A DNA stretch of 33,194 nucleotides, from the NCBI GenBank assembly GCA_902790175.1, contig CADAQZ010000058.1, positions 1 to 33,194 of the forward strand, read 5' to 3'. Both the position numbers and the translations under genes were made by a program. Below the pieces are notes generated by a model. The model was given only the letters and a program-made list of their open reading frames with translations, did no database searches and was not told where the DNA came from. This stretch comes from an uncultured Eubacteriales bacterium (GTDB lineage: Bacteria > Bacillota > Clostridia > Christensenellales > Aristaeellaceae). Shown here piece after piece: positions 1 to 8,116 of the stretch (its first letter is position 1; each line of letters opens with the position of its first letter).

Positions 1-566
1 GTCGTCGCGTTCCGCACGATGGCGTTGATGTCGGCGGAGAGCTCGTCGGCGGTGCGGCCGGCGCGGATCTTCTCAGACAGGTCCCACACCTTCTGCACAT
101 CCTGCGCGGCGCTGGTGACGGCCACGGTCTGGATGGCGGGGTCGGCCTTGAGCACCTCGGCGGCCACCATCTCGCGGATGCGCTCGGTGAGCTCGCCCTT
201 GTAGGCGTTGTCAAACTTCACGCCCACGAGCGCAGTGGTGTTGGTGACGACCACGCGGGCGTCCGCGATCTCGCTGATGCGAGAGATGGCCTTCTCGATG
301 TCGGCCGCGCCGTTGGCCCAGTCGAAGGGGTTGAGCGCGCCGTCTGCGGTGGCGGTGGTGTTGCCGTCATTGGGAGCGACGGCGGTGTTGCCGTTGCCGG
401 ACATACCCGCGGCACCGTTGCCGCTCTGCACGCCCGTGGTGGGGTTCGGGTCGAAGTTCGCCGTCGGGTCGGGCTGCACGTTCGCCGCGTCGTTGTTCAT
501 GCATGCCGCCAGGATCAGCGCGGCGACCGCCAGCACCAGGATGATCGGAATGATCTTTTTCTTCAT
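1..566 (-). CDS. YhcN/YlaJ-family sporulation lipoprotein (3' end outside window)
   Basis: The frame opens at ATG 566 and runs off the left edge, giving about 188 codons with no stop. It begins MKKKIIPIILVLAVAALIL and then AACM, a lipobox-like signal peptide with the lipidated Cys near residue 22. A low-complexity Asn/Thr/Pro/Gly linker follows to about residue 78. The folded part has an 'ADIEKAISRISEIADARVVV' start, a 'TALVGVKFD' strand and an 'IREMVAAEVLKADPAIQTVAV' helix-strand, which matches the YhcN/YlaJ domain of spore-membrane lipoproteins. The family is associated with the spore or forespore membrane and its biochemical role is unclear. The start is supported by AGGAGGT at 574-580. 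It lies 90 bp downstream of the nucleoside kinase on the same strand. The family call is from remembered motifs. Confidence is high for the lipoprotein and good for the family. Confidence 0.82.
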   Translation of the reverse strand, partial: MKKKIIPIILVLAVAALILAACMNNDAANVQPDPTANFDPNPTTGVQSGNGAAGMSGNGNTAVAPNDGNTTATADGALNPFDWANGAADIEKAISRISEIADARVVVTNTTALVGVKFDNAYKGELTERIREMVAAEVLKADPAIQTVAVTSAAQDVQKVWDLSEKIRAGRTADELSADINAIVRNAT

Positions 567-573
567 GTTGCAT

Positions 574-604
574 ACCTCCTTGCGCCCATAGTATGGACGC
601 AAGG
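574..604 (-). promoter_or_regulatory. Hairpin overlapping the Shine-Dalgarno of the YhcN-like gene
   Basis: On the minus strand CCTTGCG, a T, CCAT, the loop ACT, ATGG, a G and CGCAAGG form a stem of about 12 bp (578-604), allowing one G-U pair. The 3' arm ends inside the AGGAGGT ribosome-binding site (574-580). The structure could mask the start of that site. Whether it regulates translation is inference. Confidence 0.4.
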
Positions 605-621
605 CAGGAAGATCATACCGG

Positions 622-658
622 GAAATCTGATTTGACGCTTCGCGTCAAATCAGATTTC
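622..658. repeat. Perfect 17-bp inverted repeat over the kinase stop codon
   Basis: Arms 622-638 and 642-658 are exact reverse complements with a 3-base loop (TTC). The structure overlaps the TGA stop (657-659) of the nucleoside kinase. No T-run follows on either strand, so it is not a typical intrinsic terminator. It more likely stabilises the 3' end or is one of the palindromic repeats common in this window. Confidence 0.7.
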
Positions 659-2309
659 AGTCCTCATCCTTATAGAAGCAGCACCCGCCGATGAACTCGC
701 GCAAAATCGAGTTCACGGGGATCTCGTCCTCCACGTCGGCGGTCTGGATGTAGTTGAGGAACTTCACCAGGCGGCGGGCCATGGTGTAGTAGGGGCTGTC
801 GGGCGTGATGGCCAGAAGCTGCGGGTAGGCGTACTTCTTCATGATGCACAGCTCGTAGGTCAGCGCGGAGTTGAACATCGTGTCGGCCTTCTCCTGGAAC
901 GGGAATATGTACTTCTCCTCGCCGCGGCGCACGGAGGCCCACATCGCCATGGTGTCCTCCGGGGCGGTGCCGCGGAACAGGTTGTCGCGCACGATGCGCC
1001 GCAACAGCCGCGCGTCGGTGGTACGGATGCGGTTGTGGTCGTCCAGATTCAGCATCGTCAGCGGGCTGATGTACACCTTGAACTTCATGTGCGCGGGGAT
1101 CGTGGCCGTCAGCCGGTCGTTCAGGCCGTGGATGCCCTCGATGATGATGGGCTGGCCCGGCTCGACAGAGAACGGGTGCGTCTCATCCAATCGCTTGCCG
1201 GATTTGAAGTCAAACTCCGGCATGTTCACCGTCTCGCCGCGCACCAGTCGCGGCAGGTGGTCGCACAGCAGGTCCAAATCGAGCGTCTCGATGCGCTCCA
1301 GGTCGATGGAGCCGTCGGGCTCGCGCGGGATGGAATCGCGGTCGAGGTAGTAGTCGTCCAGCGACACCTTCACCGGCCTCAGCCCGTGCACGCGCAACGC
1401 GATGGACAGCCGGTGGGAAAACGTGGTCTTGCCCGAGGACGAGGGCCCCGCGATCAACAGCAACAGCGCGCCGGACGCGATGAACTCGTCGGCGATCTGC
1501 TCGATTCGGCGCTCCTGCAGCGCCTCGTTGACGCGGATGAACTCGCGCAGCTTGCGGTTGACCACCATGTCGTTCAGGTCCGCGGCGTTTTCGCAGTTCA
1601 GGATCGCGTGCCAGTCAGCGGCCTCGGAATAGGTGCGCAGCAGGTGCGGCAGGTCCACGAACCGCGCGGGCTTTTTCGGGTCGTTCACGTCCGGCATTTG
1701 CAGCAATATGCCCTCGCCGTACATGCGCAGGTCGAACACGTCCACCAGGCCCGTGCGCGGGGCCATTTCGCCGTAGAAGTAGTCCTCCAGGCCGTCGATG
1801 CGATAGAGCGTGAAGTGGCTGAAGCGCCGGTAGCCCAGTATGCGCAGGCGGTCGGTCTGGCCGGTGCGGGCGAAGTAATCCTGCGCCTGCTCGGTGGACA
1901 GGCGGATGCGCTCCACGGGCAGGTCCGCCTCGACGATCGCGCGCATCTCCTGCTTCAATTGCGCCACGATCGCCTCCGTCACGCGCAGCTCGGGCAGGTC
2001 GATGTACAGCCCCTGCGCGAGGGAATGGCGGATGCGCACGCGCCGCCCGGGATAGAGCCGGTGCGCCGCCGTGAGGAACACGAACTGGATCGAGCGCTCG
2101 TAGATGCGCCGCCCCTCGTCGTCGGCATAGGTCAGCGTGCGGGCGAAGGCGTATTCGCGCACCGGGTCATTCAGGCTTTCCGTGCGTCCGCCCACCAGCA
2201 CGCCCAGCGCGCCCGCGCCGCCGTCCGGCAGCCGGGAGAGCAGATCGCCCCACTTCTCCGCGCCCGTGCAGCTCATTTCCACGCCGTTCAGCTTCAGATA
2301 CACACGCAT
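657..2309 (-). CDS. Nucleoside kinase, uridine-kinase-like with N-terminal TGS domain
   Basis: This is a 550-residue protein. Residues 1-60 resemble a TGS domain (MRVYLKLNGVEM), and the part to about 180 looks like the threonyl-tRNA-synthetase second additional domain ('AHRLYPGRRVRIRHSLAQG'). The kinase domain starts at a Walker A loop GPSSSGKT (about 288-295) and continues with 'VSLDDYYLDRDSIPRE' and 'EGIHGLN', as in uridine kinase/phosphoribulokinase folds. These proteins are usually annotated as nucleoside kinases, and the expected reaction is ATP-dependent phosphorylation of a pyrimidine nucleoside in the cytoplasm. The exact substrate is not shown. Length and motifs look complete. GGGAGG lies only about 2 nt before ATG 2309, and a GTG at codon 3 would have better spacing, so the true start may be two codons later. 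A good promoter lies at 2347-2375. Confidence 0.9.
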   Translation of the reverse strand: MRVYLKLNGVEMSCTGAEKWGDLLSRLPDGGAGALGVLVGGRTESLNDPVREYAFARTLTYADDEGRRIYERSIQFVFLTAAHRLYPGRRVRIRHSLAQGLYIDLPELRVTEAIVAQLKQEMRAIVEADLPVERIRLSTEQAQDYFARTGQTDRLRILGYRRFSHFTLYRIDGLEDYFYGEMAPRTGLVDVFDLRMYGEGILLQMPDVNDPKKPARFVDLPHLLRTYSEAADWHAILNCENAADLNDMVVNRKLREFIRVNEALQERRIEQIADEFIASGALLLLIAGPSSSGKTTFSHRLSIALRVHGLRPVKVSLDDYYLDRDSIPREPDGSIDLERIETLDLDLLCDHLPRLVRGETVNMPEFDFKSGKRLDETHPFSVEPGQPIIIEGIHGLNDRLTATIPAHMKFKVYISPLTMLNLDDHNRIRTTDARLLRRIVRDNLFRGTAPEDTMAMWASVRRGEEKYIFPFQEKADTMFNSALTYELCIMKKYAYPQLLAITPDSPYYTMARRLVKFLNYIQTADVEDEIPVNSILREFIGGCCFYKDED

Positions 2310-2346
2310 CCCCTCCCATTTCCGTACAACACCCCATTATAATTCC

Positions 2347-2375
2347 ATTATACCACCCCGCCCGAATGAACGCAA
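2347..2375 (-). promoter_or_regulatory. Sigma-A-type promoter of the nucleoside kinase
   Basis: On the minus strand the -35 TTGCGT (2370-2375) is followed after 17 bp by TATAAT (2347-2352). The preceding TGG gives an extended -10. A second TATAAT-like word lies slightly downstream. Confidence 0.7.
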
Positions 2376-2392
2376 GACACATGCGAAGCCAA

Positions 2393-2436
2393 AAGCCTTC
2401 CCCTGAAACGCTCCCTTTGGTCGCTGGGGAAGGCTT
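2393..2436. repeat. Inverted repeat AAGCCTTCCCC ... GGGGAAGGCTT
   Basis: Eleven-base arms at 2393-2403 and 2426-2436 flank a 22-base loop. The arm word recurs near 13595-13611 (CCTTCCCC and GGGGAAGGC), so this is a family repeat in the gap between the kinase promoter and the surface-protein terminator. Confidence 0.6.
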
Positions 2437-2443
2437 GGGGGCG

Positions 2444-2479
2444 CAAAACAGCGGCCCGACAGCAAGCTGTCGGGCCGCT
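2444..2479 (-). terminator. Rho-independent terminator of the secreted beta-repeat protein
   Basis: Perfect 14-bp stem (2450-2463 with 2466-2479) of very high G+C, followed on the minus strand by TGTTTT. It lies 21 bp beyond the stop codon at 2501. Confidence 0.85.
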
Positions 2480-2500
2480 AAGGGGCTTTAGATCATGGTC

Positions 2501-5405
2501 TTACTTCTTGATGGGCTTGGCAACCTCTTCGCCGTCGGCAGTGGTGAACACGCCGTCGTCGCCGATGGTCAGCTCGTCCTCGTGCGCCACGATGGCCAGA
2601 GCCGCATCCTTGTCATACCAGAAGTCGTTCATGCCCAGCCAGGCTTCCTCGGGGATGTCGAACTTGTAGCCCTCGGCACCCTTCTTCGCGCCGTCCACGA
2701 TGGCCTTGATCTCGTCCTTCGTGTAGGCTTCCTTCGTCAGAGGATTGATGATGTCCTTGTCCTTCTGTGCGAAGTAGTCGCGGCCGTAGTACACGGTGCC
2801 GACATTCTCGATCTCCACGCCATAGGCCCAGTTGGTCGACTCGGCCTCGCCCTCGGTCGAGGCGGCAGCCGCCGCGGCCTTCTGCTGCGCCTTCTTCTTG
2901 AACTTCAGGGACAGCAGCATGCCGCCGCCGCGCTGCATCTTGATGGTGTAGGTGCCATCCTCGTTCTTCACGTACTCGGCCTTGGTGCCATCGTCATACA
3001 TGATGGCCTTCAGCTTTTTGCCGTGCGGAACCTTGAAGGACAGCTTCACGTCGTCGTTCTGGTGCGCCACCTGATAGGTGGTGTCGCCCGCGGTGTAGGT
3101 GCCGGTGCCGGTGACGGTGATCTTGTTCTGCCACTTGTCGGCCACCTTCGCGATGTACCAGATGGCGGCCTCCAGCTTCGCGCTGGCTTCCGCGTCGATG
3201 GTGCGGGTGAGGGTGGAATCGCCGTCGGCCTCATACCAGGTGTCTTCATTAACGACTACGTTTCCGTCCTCGTCTTCCTCCTCGTACTTTTCGGTCACTT
3301 TCTTGACGTTCTGCGTGATCTCTTCGCTGTAGACGGTGGCGATGCGGCCCAGCGCGTTCTCCTTGGCCGCCCACACGTAGATGTTCGCGGCGCTGGGATC
3401 GTACTCGGTGGTCGCCCACGGATCGTCCTTGTTGACGACCTCGCCGTCGCACACTTGCTTATAGGCGCCGGACTTCATCACGGCGATCGCGTCGCCGTCG
3501 CCGGACAGGGTGCCGTCCACCAGGACGTTCAGTTTGCTGTCCTTCATGGCGGCGACCCGCAGGCCGACGGCGTCGGTGCCGGTGGCGGCCACGTCGCCGG
3601 TCACGTTCACGGTGGCCTTGGCGTTCGTCGTCGCGCTGGCCTCAATGCCGGTGGTGGTGTCCCACATGCCCAGGGTCTCGCTGCCCTTCACCAGCACGTT
3701 GCCCGTCATGGTGAGGGTCGCCTCGCCGCCCACCTTGTCGTACTTAAGGGCCTTGTTCTTCTCATCGTATTCATAAGTGTTGCCAGCGCCGACGTTGAGG
3801 CCGAAGATCCTGTTGCCGGAAGTCTTGTCCCTTTTCGCGATGGCGCCGCCCTCGACGATGACGTTGCCCGTCAGGGTCGCGTTGGTGATGGAGCCCTTGT
3901 CGTATGCGACTTCTTTGCCCTCTTCATTCTCTACGCGCTCGACCGAAGCCTCAACGGTAACGCCGACAGCGTCCTGGCTGCTCTTCACGTTCACGTCGCC
4001 GTTGATCTCCGCGGTCGTGGTGGAGTTTTCGGAAGTCAGAACCGCGCCGGTCGCATTGGCGTTCATCTGCTCCTTCTTCTCATCTTCCTTGCCGGTCAGC
4101 GTGGCGGTGGCGGTGATCGCGCCGGTCTTCAGCGACGCGCCGTTGGCCGTGGCGGTGATCGCGCCGTTCTCCACAGTCGCGGTGCCTCTCACATAGGTAG
4201 CGGAACCAGAGGCGTACGCGTCGTCCGCCGTGCCGGTGGCGGTGACGTTGATGTCGCCGGTCTTCACCGCCGCGGTGCTCTTGTTGCCCAAACTGGTATA
4301 GGCGCCATAGGCAAAACCATCTTCTGCACCGGTAGCCGTGCCAGTCAGGTTGCCCGCAGTGACATTCAGGGCGCCCTGTGTGGCGTACGCCTCGAAGCCA
4401 TTCGTTTCAGCGTAGCCGCTCGCGCTGGTGGCGGTGGCAGTGCCGTTGCCCATGGTCAGGGTAGCCTGGCTGAGCTTCTCCGGCGGCACTTCCTTGCCAT
4501 CCTTCCAAGACGAGTAAGTCCGCGCGCTTACTTCGGCATTTGTGGCAATGGCACTGCCGTTCTTCGCCTCGGCGGTCGCGAACGAGTCGTTCTTCACCGT
4601 CACGCTTATTTCTCCGCCATTGTACGCAGATTCAGAGATATCCGTGGCCTTCGCGCCCAAGGTGTTCTTCACGTCCTCGGCCTTCTGGCCCTCCGCGGGC
4701 TCGGTCGCGGGCGCCTTGGCTACCGCGGTGGCGCTGTCGACGGTCACGTCGACCTTCGACCTTGGTCTTGTCGCCGTTGGCGGAAACAGAGGCAGCCGTC
4801 GCATACAGATCGTCGTAGTTATCGATCTTCGCGCTGGTGCCGGCATAGACGTCGCCGCCGGTGACGGTGAGGGTGCCCTGGTCAACCACGTCGGACCTAC
4901 CGTTGATGTTCAGGGCCGTAGCGTCGTTGTAATAATCTGTATACTTGCCGTACGTTTCCTCGACCGGCTTCGTGAGGTTCACGGTGTCGCCGCCGAAGGT
5001 GAGGTTCATGTTGTCGTTGCCCTGGAGCAGCTTCCGCTCGTCCAGATCGATCATAGCGGTCGACTCGTGGACAGACATGGAGTAAGAGTCACCCGTCAGC
5101 CTCCACTCGCCCGTCTCCGGGTCCTGAGTGTAGGTGCCATAACGCTCGACATAGATGCCCTGGTTCGCACTGTCGGTGCTGGCATCGGTGATGGTGACAT
5201 CGACGGTGTTCGCCGTCGTGGGATCGGCCGCGAACGTCACTTCCGTGTTGCCAATGGGGGCGGGCGGCGTGGGCTCCGTAGCCGCAGCAGCCGCATCCGC
5301 CGCGGGAGCCGCGGCTTCTCCTTCAGCCAGCGCCGCCACGCTGCCCAGCAGCATGCACAGCGTCAGCAAAAGCGCCAAAATGGACTTCATGTTGAGCTTC
5401 TTCAT
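2501..5405 (-). CDS. Large secreted beta-repeat surface protein, frameshifted by a 7-bp duplication
   Basis: The start at 5405 has the ribosome-binding site GAGGGG (5415-5420). A signal peptide (MKKLNMKSILALLLTLCMLL, then GSVAALAEG) is followed by an Ala/Pro-rich stretch. The body is a long succession of short Thr/Val/Ala/Gly-rich strands such as 'INVTATGTADDAYASGSA' and 'NVTGDVAATGTDAVGLRV', which suggests a right-handed beta-helix. The C-terminal ~150 residues are more globular and charged and end in KPIKK. I see no LPXTG motif, S-layer homology domain or transmembrane anchor. The frame breaks at 4750-4763, where CGACCTT is duplicated in tandem. Removing one copy restores one continuous frame of 965 residues (TKVDVTVDSATA across the join). 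Codon use is alike on both sides. Function is not recognised; an adhesin or extracellular-matrix role is only inference. The break may be a consensus error or slipped-strand variation. Confidence 0.75.
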
Positions 5406-5484
5406 GATCTAAGTCCCCTCTCTTTCATTATTCCTCCAGATGATGATTTCTGGATTCTGACATACAAATTTTACCACGAATAAC

Positions 5485-5513
5485 ATATTAAATAAACTAC
5501 GATTCTAGTACAA
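5485..5513 (-). promoter_or_regulatory. Candidate promoter of the secreted beta-repeat protein
   Basis: In the A+T-rich gap 5450-5580, minus-strand TTGTAC (5508-5513), a 17-bp spacer and TAATAT (5485-5490) make a plausible promoter with a leader of about 75 nt. Other A+T-rich words nearby could serve instead. Confidence 0.4.
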
Positions 5514-5562
5514 AAATATTAAATAATTGTAACAAACGAAAAATGTAACCCGTCGATGTGAT

Positions 5563-5571
5563 TGATATGAT
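5563..5571 (+). promoter_or_regulatory. Extended -10 promoter element for the EamA permease
   Basis: TGATATGAT (5563-5571) fits the TGnTATAAT pattern. I see no good -35 at the right distance. It lies about 40 bp before the start, in a divergent A+T-rich region. Confidence 0.35.
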
Positions 5572-5611
5572 AGAATAGACCGACGTTGGTTAATTTGACC
5601 CGGAGGCAAAC

Positions 5612-6559
5612 ATGAGCGCAAGGCTGAAAATCATACTGTCCATGACGGCGTTCGGCACGCTGTCGCTGTTCGTGCGGCGCATCGCGCTGTCCTCGGCGGA
5701 GGTGGCCCTCTTTCGCGCCCTGATCGCGCTTTTGGCGCTGGGCGGGGGGAAGGTTTTGTGGATGGGGGTGAAGAAACTCCCTCCGTCACCGCTTCGCGGC
5801 GACACCTCCCTCGGGGAGGGAGTTGCTTCCCTGGCTCGCCCCCGTGAGGGGGAGCGCTGGCGCGCAGCGCCTGAGAGGGGGCATTCCCTCCCCCGCCTCC
5901 TCCTCTTTCTCTCAGGCGCGGCGATGGGCTTCAACTGGATCTTCCTGTTTGAGGCCTACAAATATACCACCGTGTCCGTGGCGACGCTCAGCTACTACTT
6001 CGCGCCGGTGCTCGTGACGCTGGCCTGCCCGCTGCTGTTCCACGAGCGCATGACTGCGCGAAACGTCGTCTGCTTCGTCGGCAGCACGGCGGGGCTCATG
6101 CTGGTGGTGAACCCCGGCGCGCTCGCGGGGACCGACCCGGTGAGGGGCGTGCTGTTCGGGCTGGCCGCCGCCACGCTCTACGCCACGGTGGTCCTATTAA
6201 ATAAGAAGATATCCGTTTATTCCGGCATCGACCGCACCGTTCTGCAGTTCGGCGCGGCGGCGCTGGTGCTGCTGCCCTACGTGCTGCTGAGCGGCGGCTT
6301 CCACTTCGCGCGCATGGACGCCGCGGGCTGGACGTGCCTGATGGCGGTGGGGCTGATCCACTCCGCGCTGGCCTATGTGCTCTACTTCTCCGCGCTCAAA
6401 TCCCTGCCCGGCCACGACGCCGCCATCCTCAGCTACATCGACCCGCTGGTGGCCGTAGTCGTTTCGCTGGTCGTGCTGCGCGAAAGCGTCGCCCCCTCCC
6501 AGCTGCTCGGCGGCGCGATGATCCTCGCCTTCACGCTGGCGGACGAGCTCGGTAGGTAG
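5612..6559 (+). CDS. EamA/DMT-family permease carrying an in-frame repeat insertion
   Basis: The 315-residue membrane protein has the ten-helix, two-half layout of the drug/metabolite (EamA, RhaT-like) transporters. Helix 1 follows 'MSARLKIILSMTAFGTLSLF', the motif 'GFNWIFLFEAYKYTTVSVA' is typical of the second and third helices, and the C-terminal half has 'GLIHSALAYVLYFSALKSLP' and 'LSYIDPLVAVVVSLVVLRE'. It likely exports or imports a small metabolite across the inner membrane; the substrate cannot be read. The start ATG 5612 has GGAGG just upstream. Residues about 56-93 (LPPSPLRG ... RGHSLP) are not transporter sequence. They are encoded by an intergenic repeat (5778-5893) that sits in a cytoplasmic-loop position and keeps the frame. 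Membership of the family is clear; activity with the insert is uncertain. Confidence 0.88.
   Translation: MSARLKIILSMTAFGTLSLFVRRIALSSAEVALFRALIALLALGGGKVLWMGVKKLPPSPLRGDTSLGEGVASLARPREGERWRAAPERGHSLPRLLLFLSGAAMGFNWIFLFEAYKYTTVSVATLSYYFAPVLVTLACPLLFHERMTARNVVCFVGSTAGLMLVVNPGALAGTDPVRGVLFGLAAATLYATVVLLNKKISVYSGIDRTVLQFGAAALVLLPYVLLSGGFHFARMDAAGWTCLMAVGLIHSALAYVLYFSALKSLPGHDAAILSYIDPLVAVVVSLVVLRESVAPSQLLGGAMILAFTLADELGR
5778..5893 (+). repeat. Intergenic-type palindromic repeat inside the EamA gene
   Basis: Two linked hairpins: CTCCCTCCGTC ... CTCGGGGAGGGAG, and GGCTCGCCCCCGTGAGGGGGAGC followed by a GCGC-rich hairpin and GAGAGGGGGC. A second copy of the latter half lies at 9688-9755 inside another gene. 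Its coding-strand translation is Arg/Gly/Pro-rich and unlike the host protein. Confidence 0.75.
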
Positions 6560-6586
6560 ACTTGTTTTCATTCTATTTCACATAAT

Positions 6587-6640
6587 ATCAGCGCCTATTT
6601 GATGTTTTCGTACATAAATAGACGCTGATTTTCTGTTTTT
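6587..6640 (+). terminator. Rho-independent terminator of the EamA gene
   Basis: A 14-bp stem (6587-6600 with 6616-6629, one G-U pair) is followed by TTTTCTGTTTTT. It lies between converging genes and could also slow the opposite transcript. Confidence 0.8.
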
Positions 6641-6658
6641 GTCATATATGTAGATTTC

Positions 6659-7978
6659 CTAATCCCCGCACACCGTCACCAGCAGCGTGCCCTCCTCGAC
6701 AGCGATTTCGGCCTCAGAGGCGGCGAAGGCGTTGCTCAGGCCGAGCGGGAAGGTGTTGGTGAGGGTCGCGCTGGAGAGCGTCCACTTCGCGCCGCGGATG
6801 TCCACGCCGCGGCAGGTATCCGTCAGCGCGAACACCGACAGCTTGGCGTCTCCCCTGCCCACGTCCACGACATCCGCGGACACACGCAGGCGGCCGTTCG
6901 TCACCGCGGACGCCCAGCTCTTGCCATCGGCCATCTCCACGTGGACGCCGCGCCGCGCCGCGTAGTGCAGCGCCTGGAAGTTCGCCAGCGTGTGGTCGAC
7001 GCGCCCGCCGAAGCCGCCGACGATCAGAAAGTCGTCGAAGCCCATCGCCAGCCCCCGCTTGAGGCACAGCATCGTGTCCGAGTCGTCCTTCTCCACCGGC
7101 ACGCGGCACACAGCCTCGCCGGTGGGCGCGTCGGAGGAGTCGAAGTCGCCGATCACCTGCTCCGGCTTCACGCCCATGCTTCGCGCCAGCAGCCATCCGC
7201 CATCCGCACAGAGCACGCAGTCCCCCGGTCGGGGCGCGTAGACGCGCGCGGGGTCGCCGTCGCAGCGGGCAGTGAAGATCACGCAGCGCCGGGGCTGTTC
7301 GTCGAAGCTGTGATAGCGGCGCATGTCGGCGAAGGTGTCGATGGCGCCGTCGGCGAGGGCCTCGATCGCCTCGCGGTTGTGCGCCGCGGCGGCGTCGCGC
7401 ACGGCGTAGGCGCGCATGCCCGCGCGCTTCGCGCCGGTGATGCCTTCCAGCACGTCCTCGAACACGGCGCAATCCGCCGGGTCGACGCCCAGTTTTTTGG
7501 CCGCGTGGCGAAACAGCGCACCGTCGGCCTTGCCCGTGTCGCCCGCGTCGGCGGCGGTACAGATCGCGTCAAACAGCTCCGCCACGCCGCAGCGCTGGAG
7601 CGTCGGCATGAACAGCTCGCGACGGTTCGCCGTGGCCACCGCCAACTTCACGCCCGCGCGCTTTAAAAGCCGCAGGTACTCACCCGCGCCCGGCTTCAGC
7701 GGCACGTGGTGCGCGTACTCCGCCTCCGCCATGCGCATCCACACCTTCGTCACTTCCTCCACGGTCTCTTTAAGCCCGTAGCGGCCGATGGTGTACACCG
7801 CGGTCTCGCGGAAGCTCATGCCCTGTATGGCGCGGGCAAATTCCTCCTGATTATAGGCAATGCCCCGCGCCGCGAAGAAGCGCACGTCCACGTCGCGCCA
7901 GACGCCGTTGCTGTCCAGCAGCGTGCCGTCGAGGTCAAATAAGGCTGCGCGGAAGGGGATGGCCTGTATGCTTTTCTT
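6659..7978 (-). CDS. HAD phosphatase - thiamine pyrophosphokinase fusion (start codon unclear)
   Basis: The N-terminal ~215 residues are a HAD hydrolase. The nucleophile motif FDLDGTLLDSNG lies at about residues 14-25, motif II is 'LAVATANRREL' and the late acidic motif is 'CAVFEDVLEGITGAKRAG'. The C-terminal ~210 residues are thiamine pyrophosphokinase: CADGG, GDFDSSD, KDDSDTMLCLKRGL and GGFGGRVDHTLANFQ. The predicted TPK reaction is ATP + thiamine to AMP + thiamine diphosphate. The HAD half could hydrolyse a thiamine phosphate or an unrelated phosphate ester. The first in-frame GTG (7891) would cut off the HAD nucleophile, so translation must begin upstream. The frame is open only to 7978, where TAG (7979-7981) stops it. 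An ATG lies two codons further up (7985-7987, ATG-GTT-TAG). So either the TAG is a mutation or error, or a non-standard start such as ATA (7967-7969) is used. Confidence 0.85.
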   Translation of the reverse strand, partial: KKSIQAIPFRAALFDLDGTLLDSNGVWRDVDVRFFAARGIAYNQEEFARAIQGMSFRETAVYTIGRYGLKETVEEVTKVWMRMAEAEYAHHVPLKPGAGEYLRLLKRAGVKLAVATANRRELFMPTLQRCGVAELFDAICTAADAGDTGKADGALFRHAAKKLGVDPADCAVFEDVLEGITGAKRAGMRAYAVRDAAAAHNREAIEALADGAIDTFADMRRYHSFDEQPRRCVIFTARCDGDPARVYAPRPGDCVLCADGGWLLARSMGVKPEQVIGDFDSSDAPTGEAVCRVPVEKDDSDTMLCLKRGLAMGFDDFLIVGGFGGRVDHTLANFQALHYAARRGVHVEMADGKSWASAVTNGRLRVSADVVDVGRGDAKLSVFALTDTCRGVDIRGAKWTLSSATLTNTFPLGLSNAFAASEAEIAVEEGTLLVTVCGD

Positions 7979-8010
7979 CTAAACCATATCAATACTAATC
8001 CGCAATGGAC

Positions 8011-8116
8011 AGATTCTTCGACTGCGCCTTGCAGATCTGCAAGGCTCCGCTCAGAATGACACGGATTCGCTTCGGTGTCATCCTGAGCGGAGCGTCAGCG
8101 AAGTCGAAGGATCTTT
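8011..8116. repeat. Family A inverted repeat (TTCGACTGCGCC...GCTCAGRATGAC pair)
   Basis: The arms at 8011-8062 and 8075-8116 are near reverse complements. The left arm contains a perfect 20-nt palindrome (8026-8045) as a side hairpin. Related pairs occur at 17904-17979, 25218-25292 and 28993-29176. It overlaps the 3' end of the flavoprotein gene and lies just upstream of the HAD-TPK gene. Confidence 0.8.

Noticed and set aside
2495-4864. A 789-codon plus-strand frame opposite the beta-repeat protein
   Set aside because: It is a shadow frame from high G+C and biased third positions. The minus strand has the signal peptide, ribosome-binding site and terminator.
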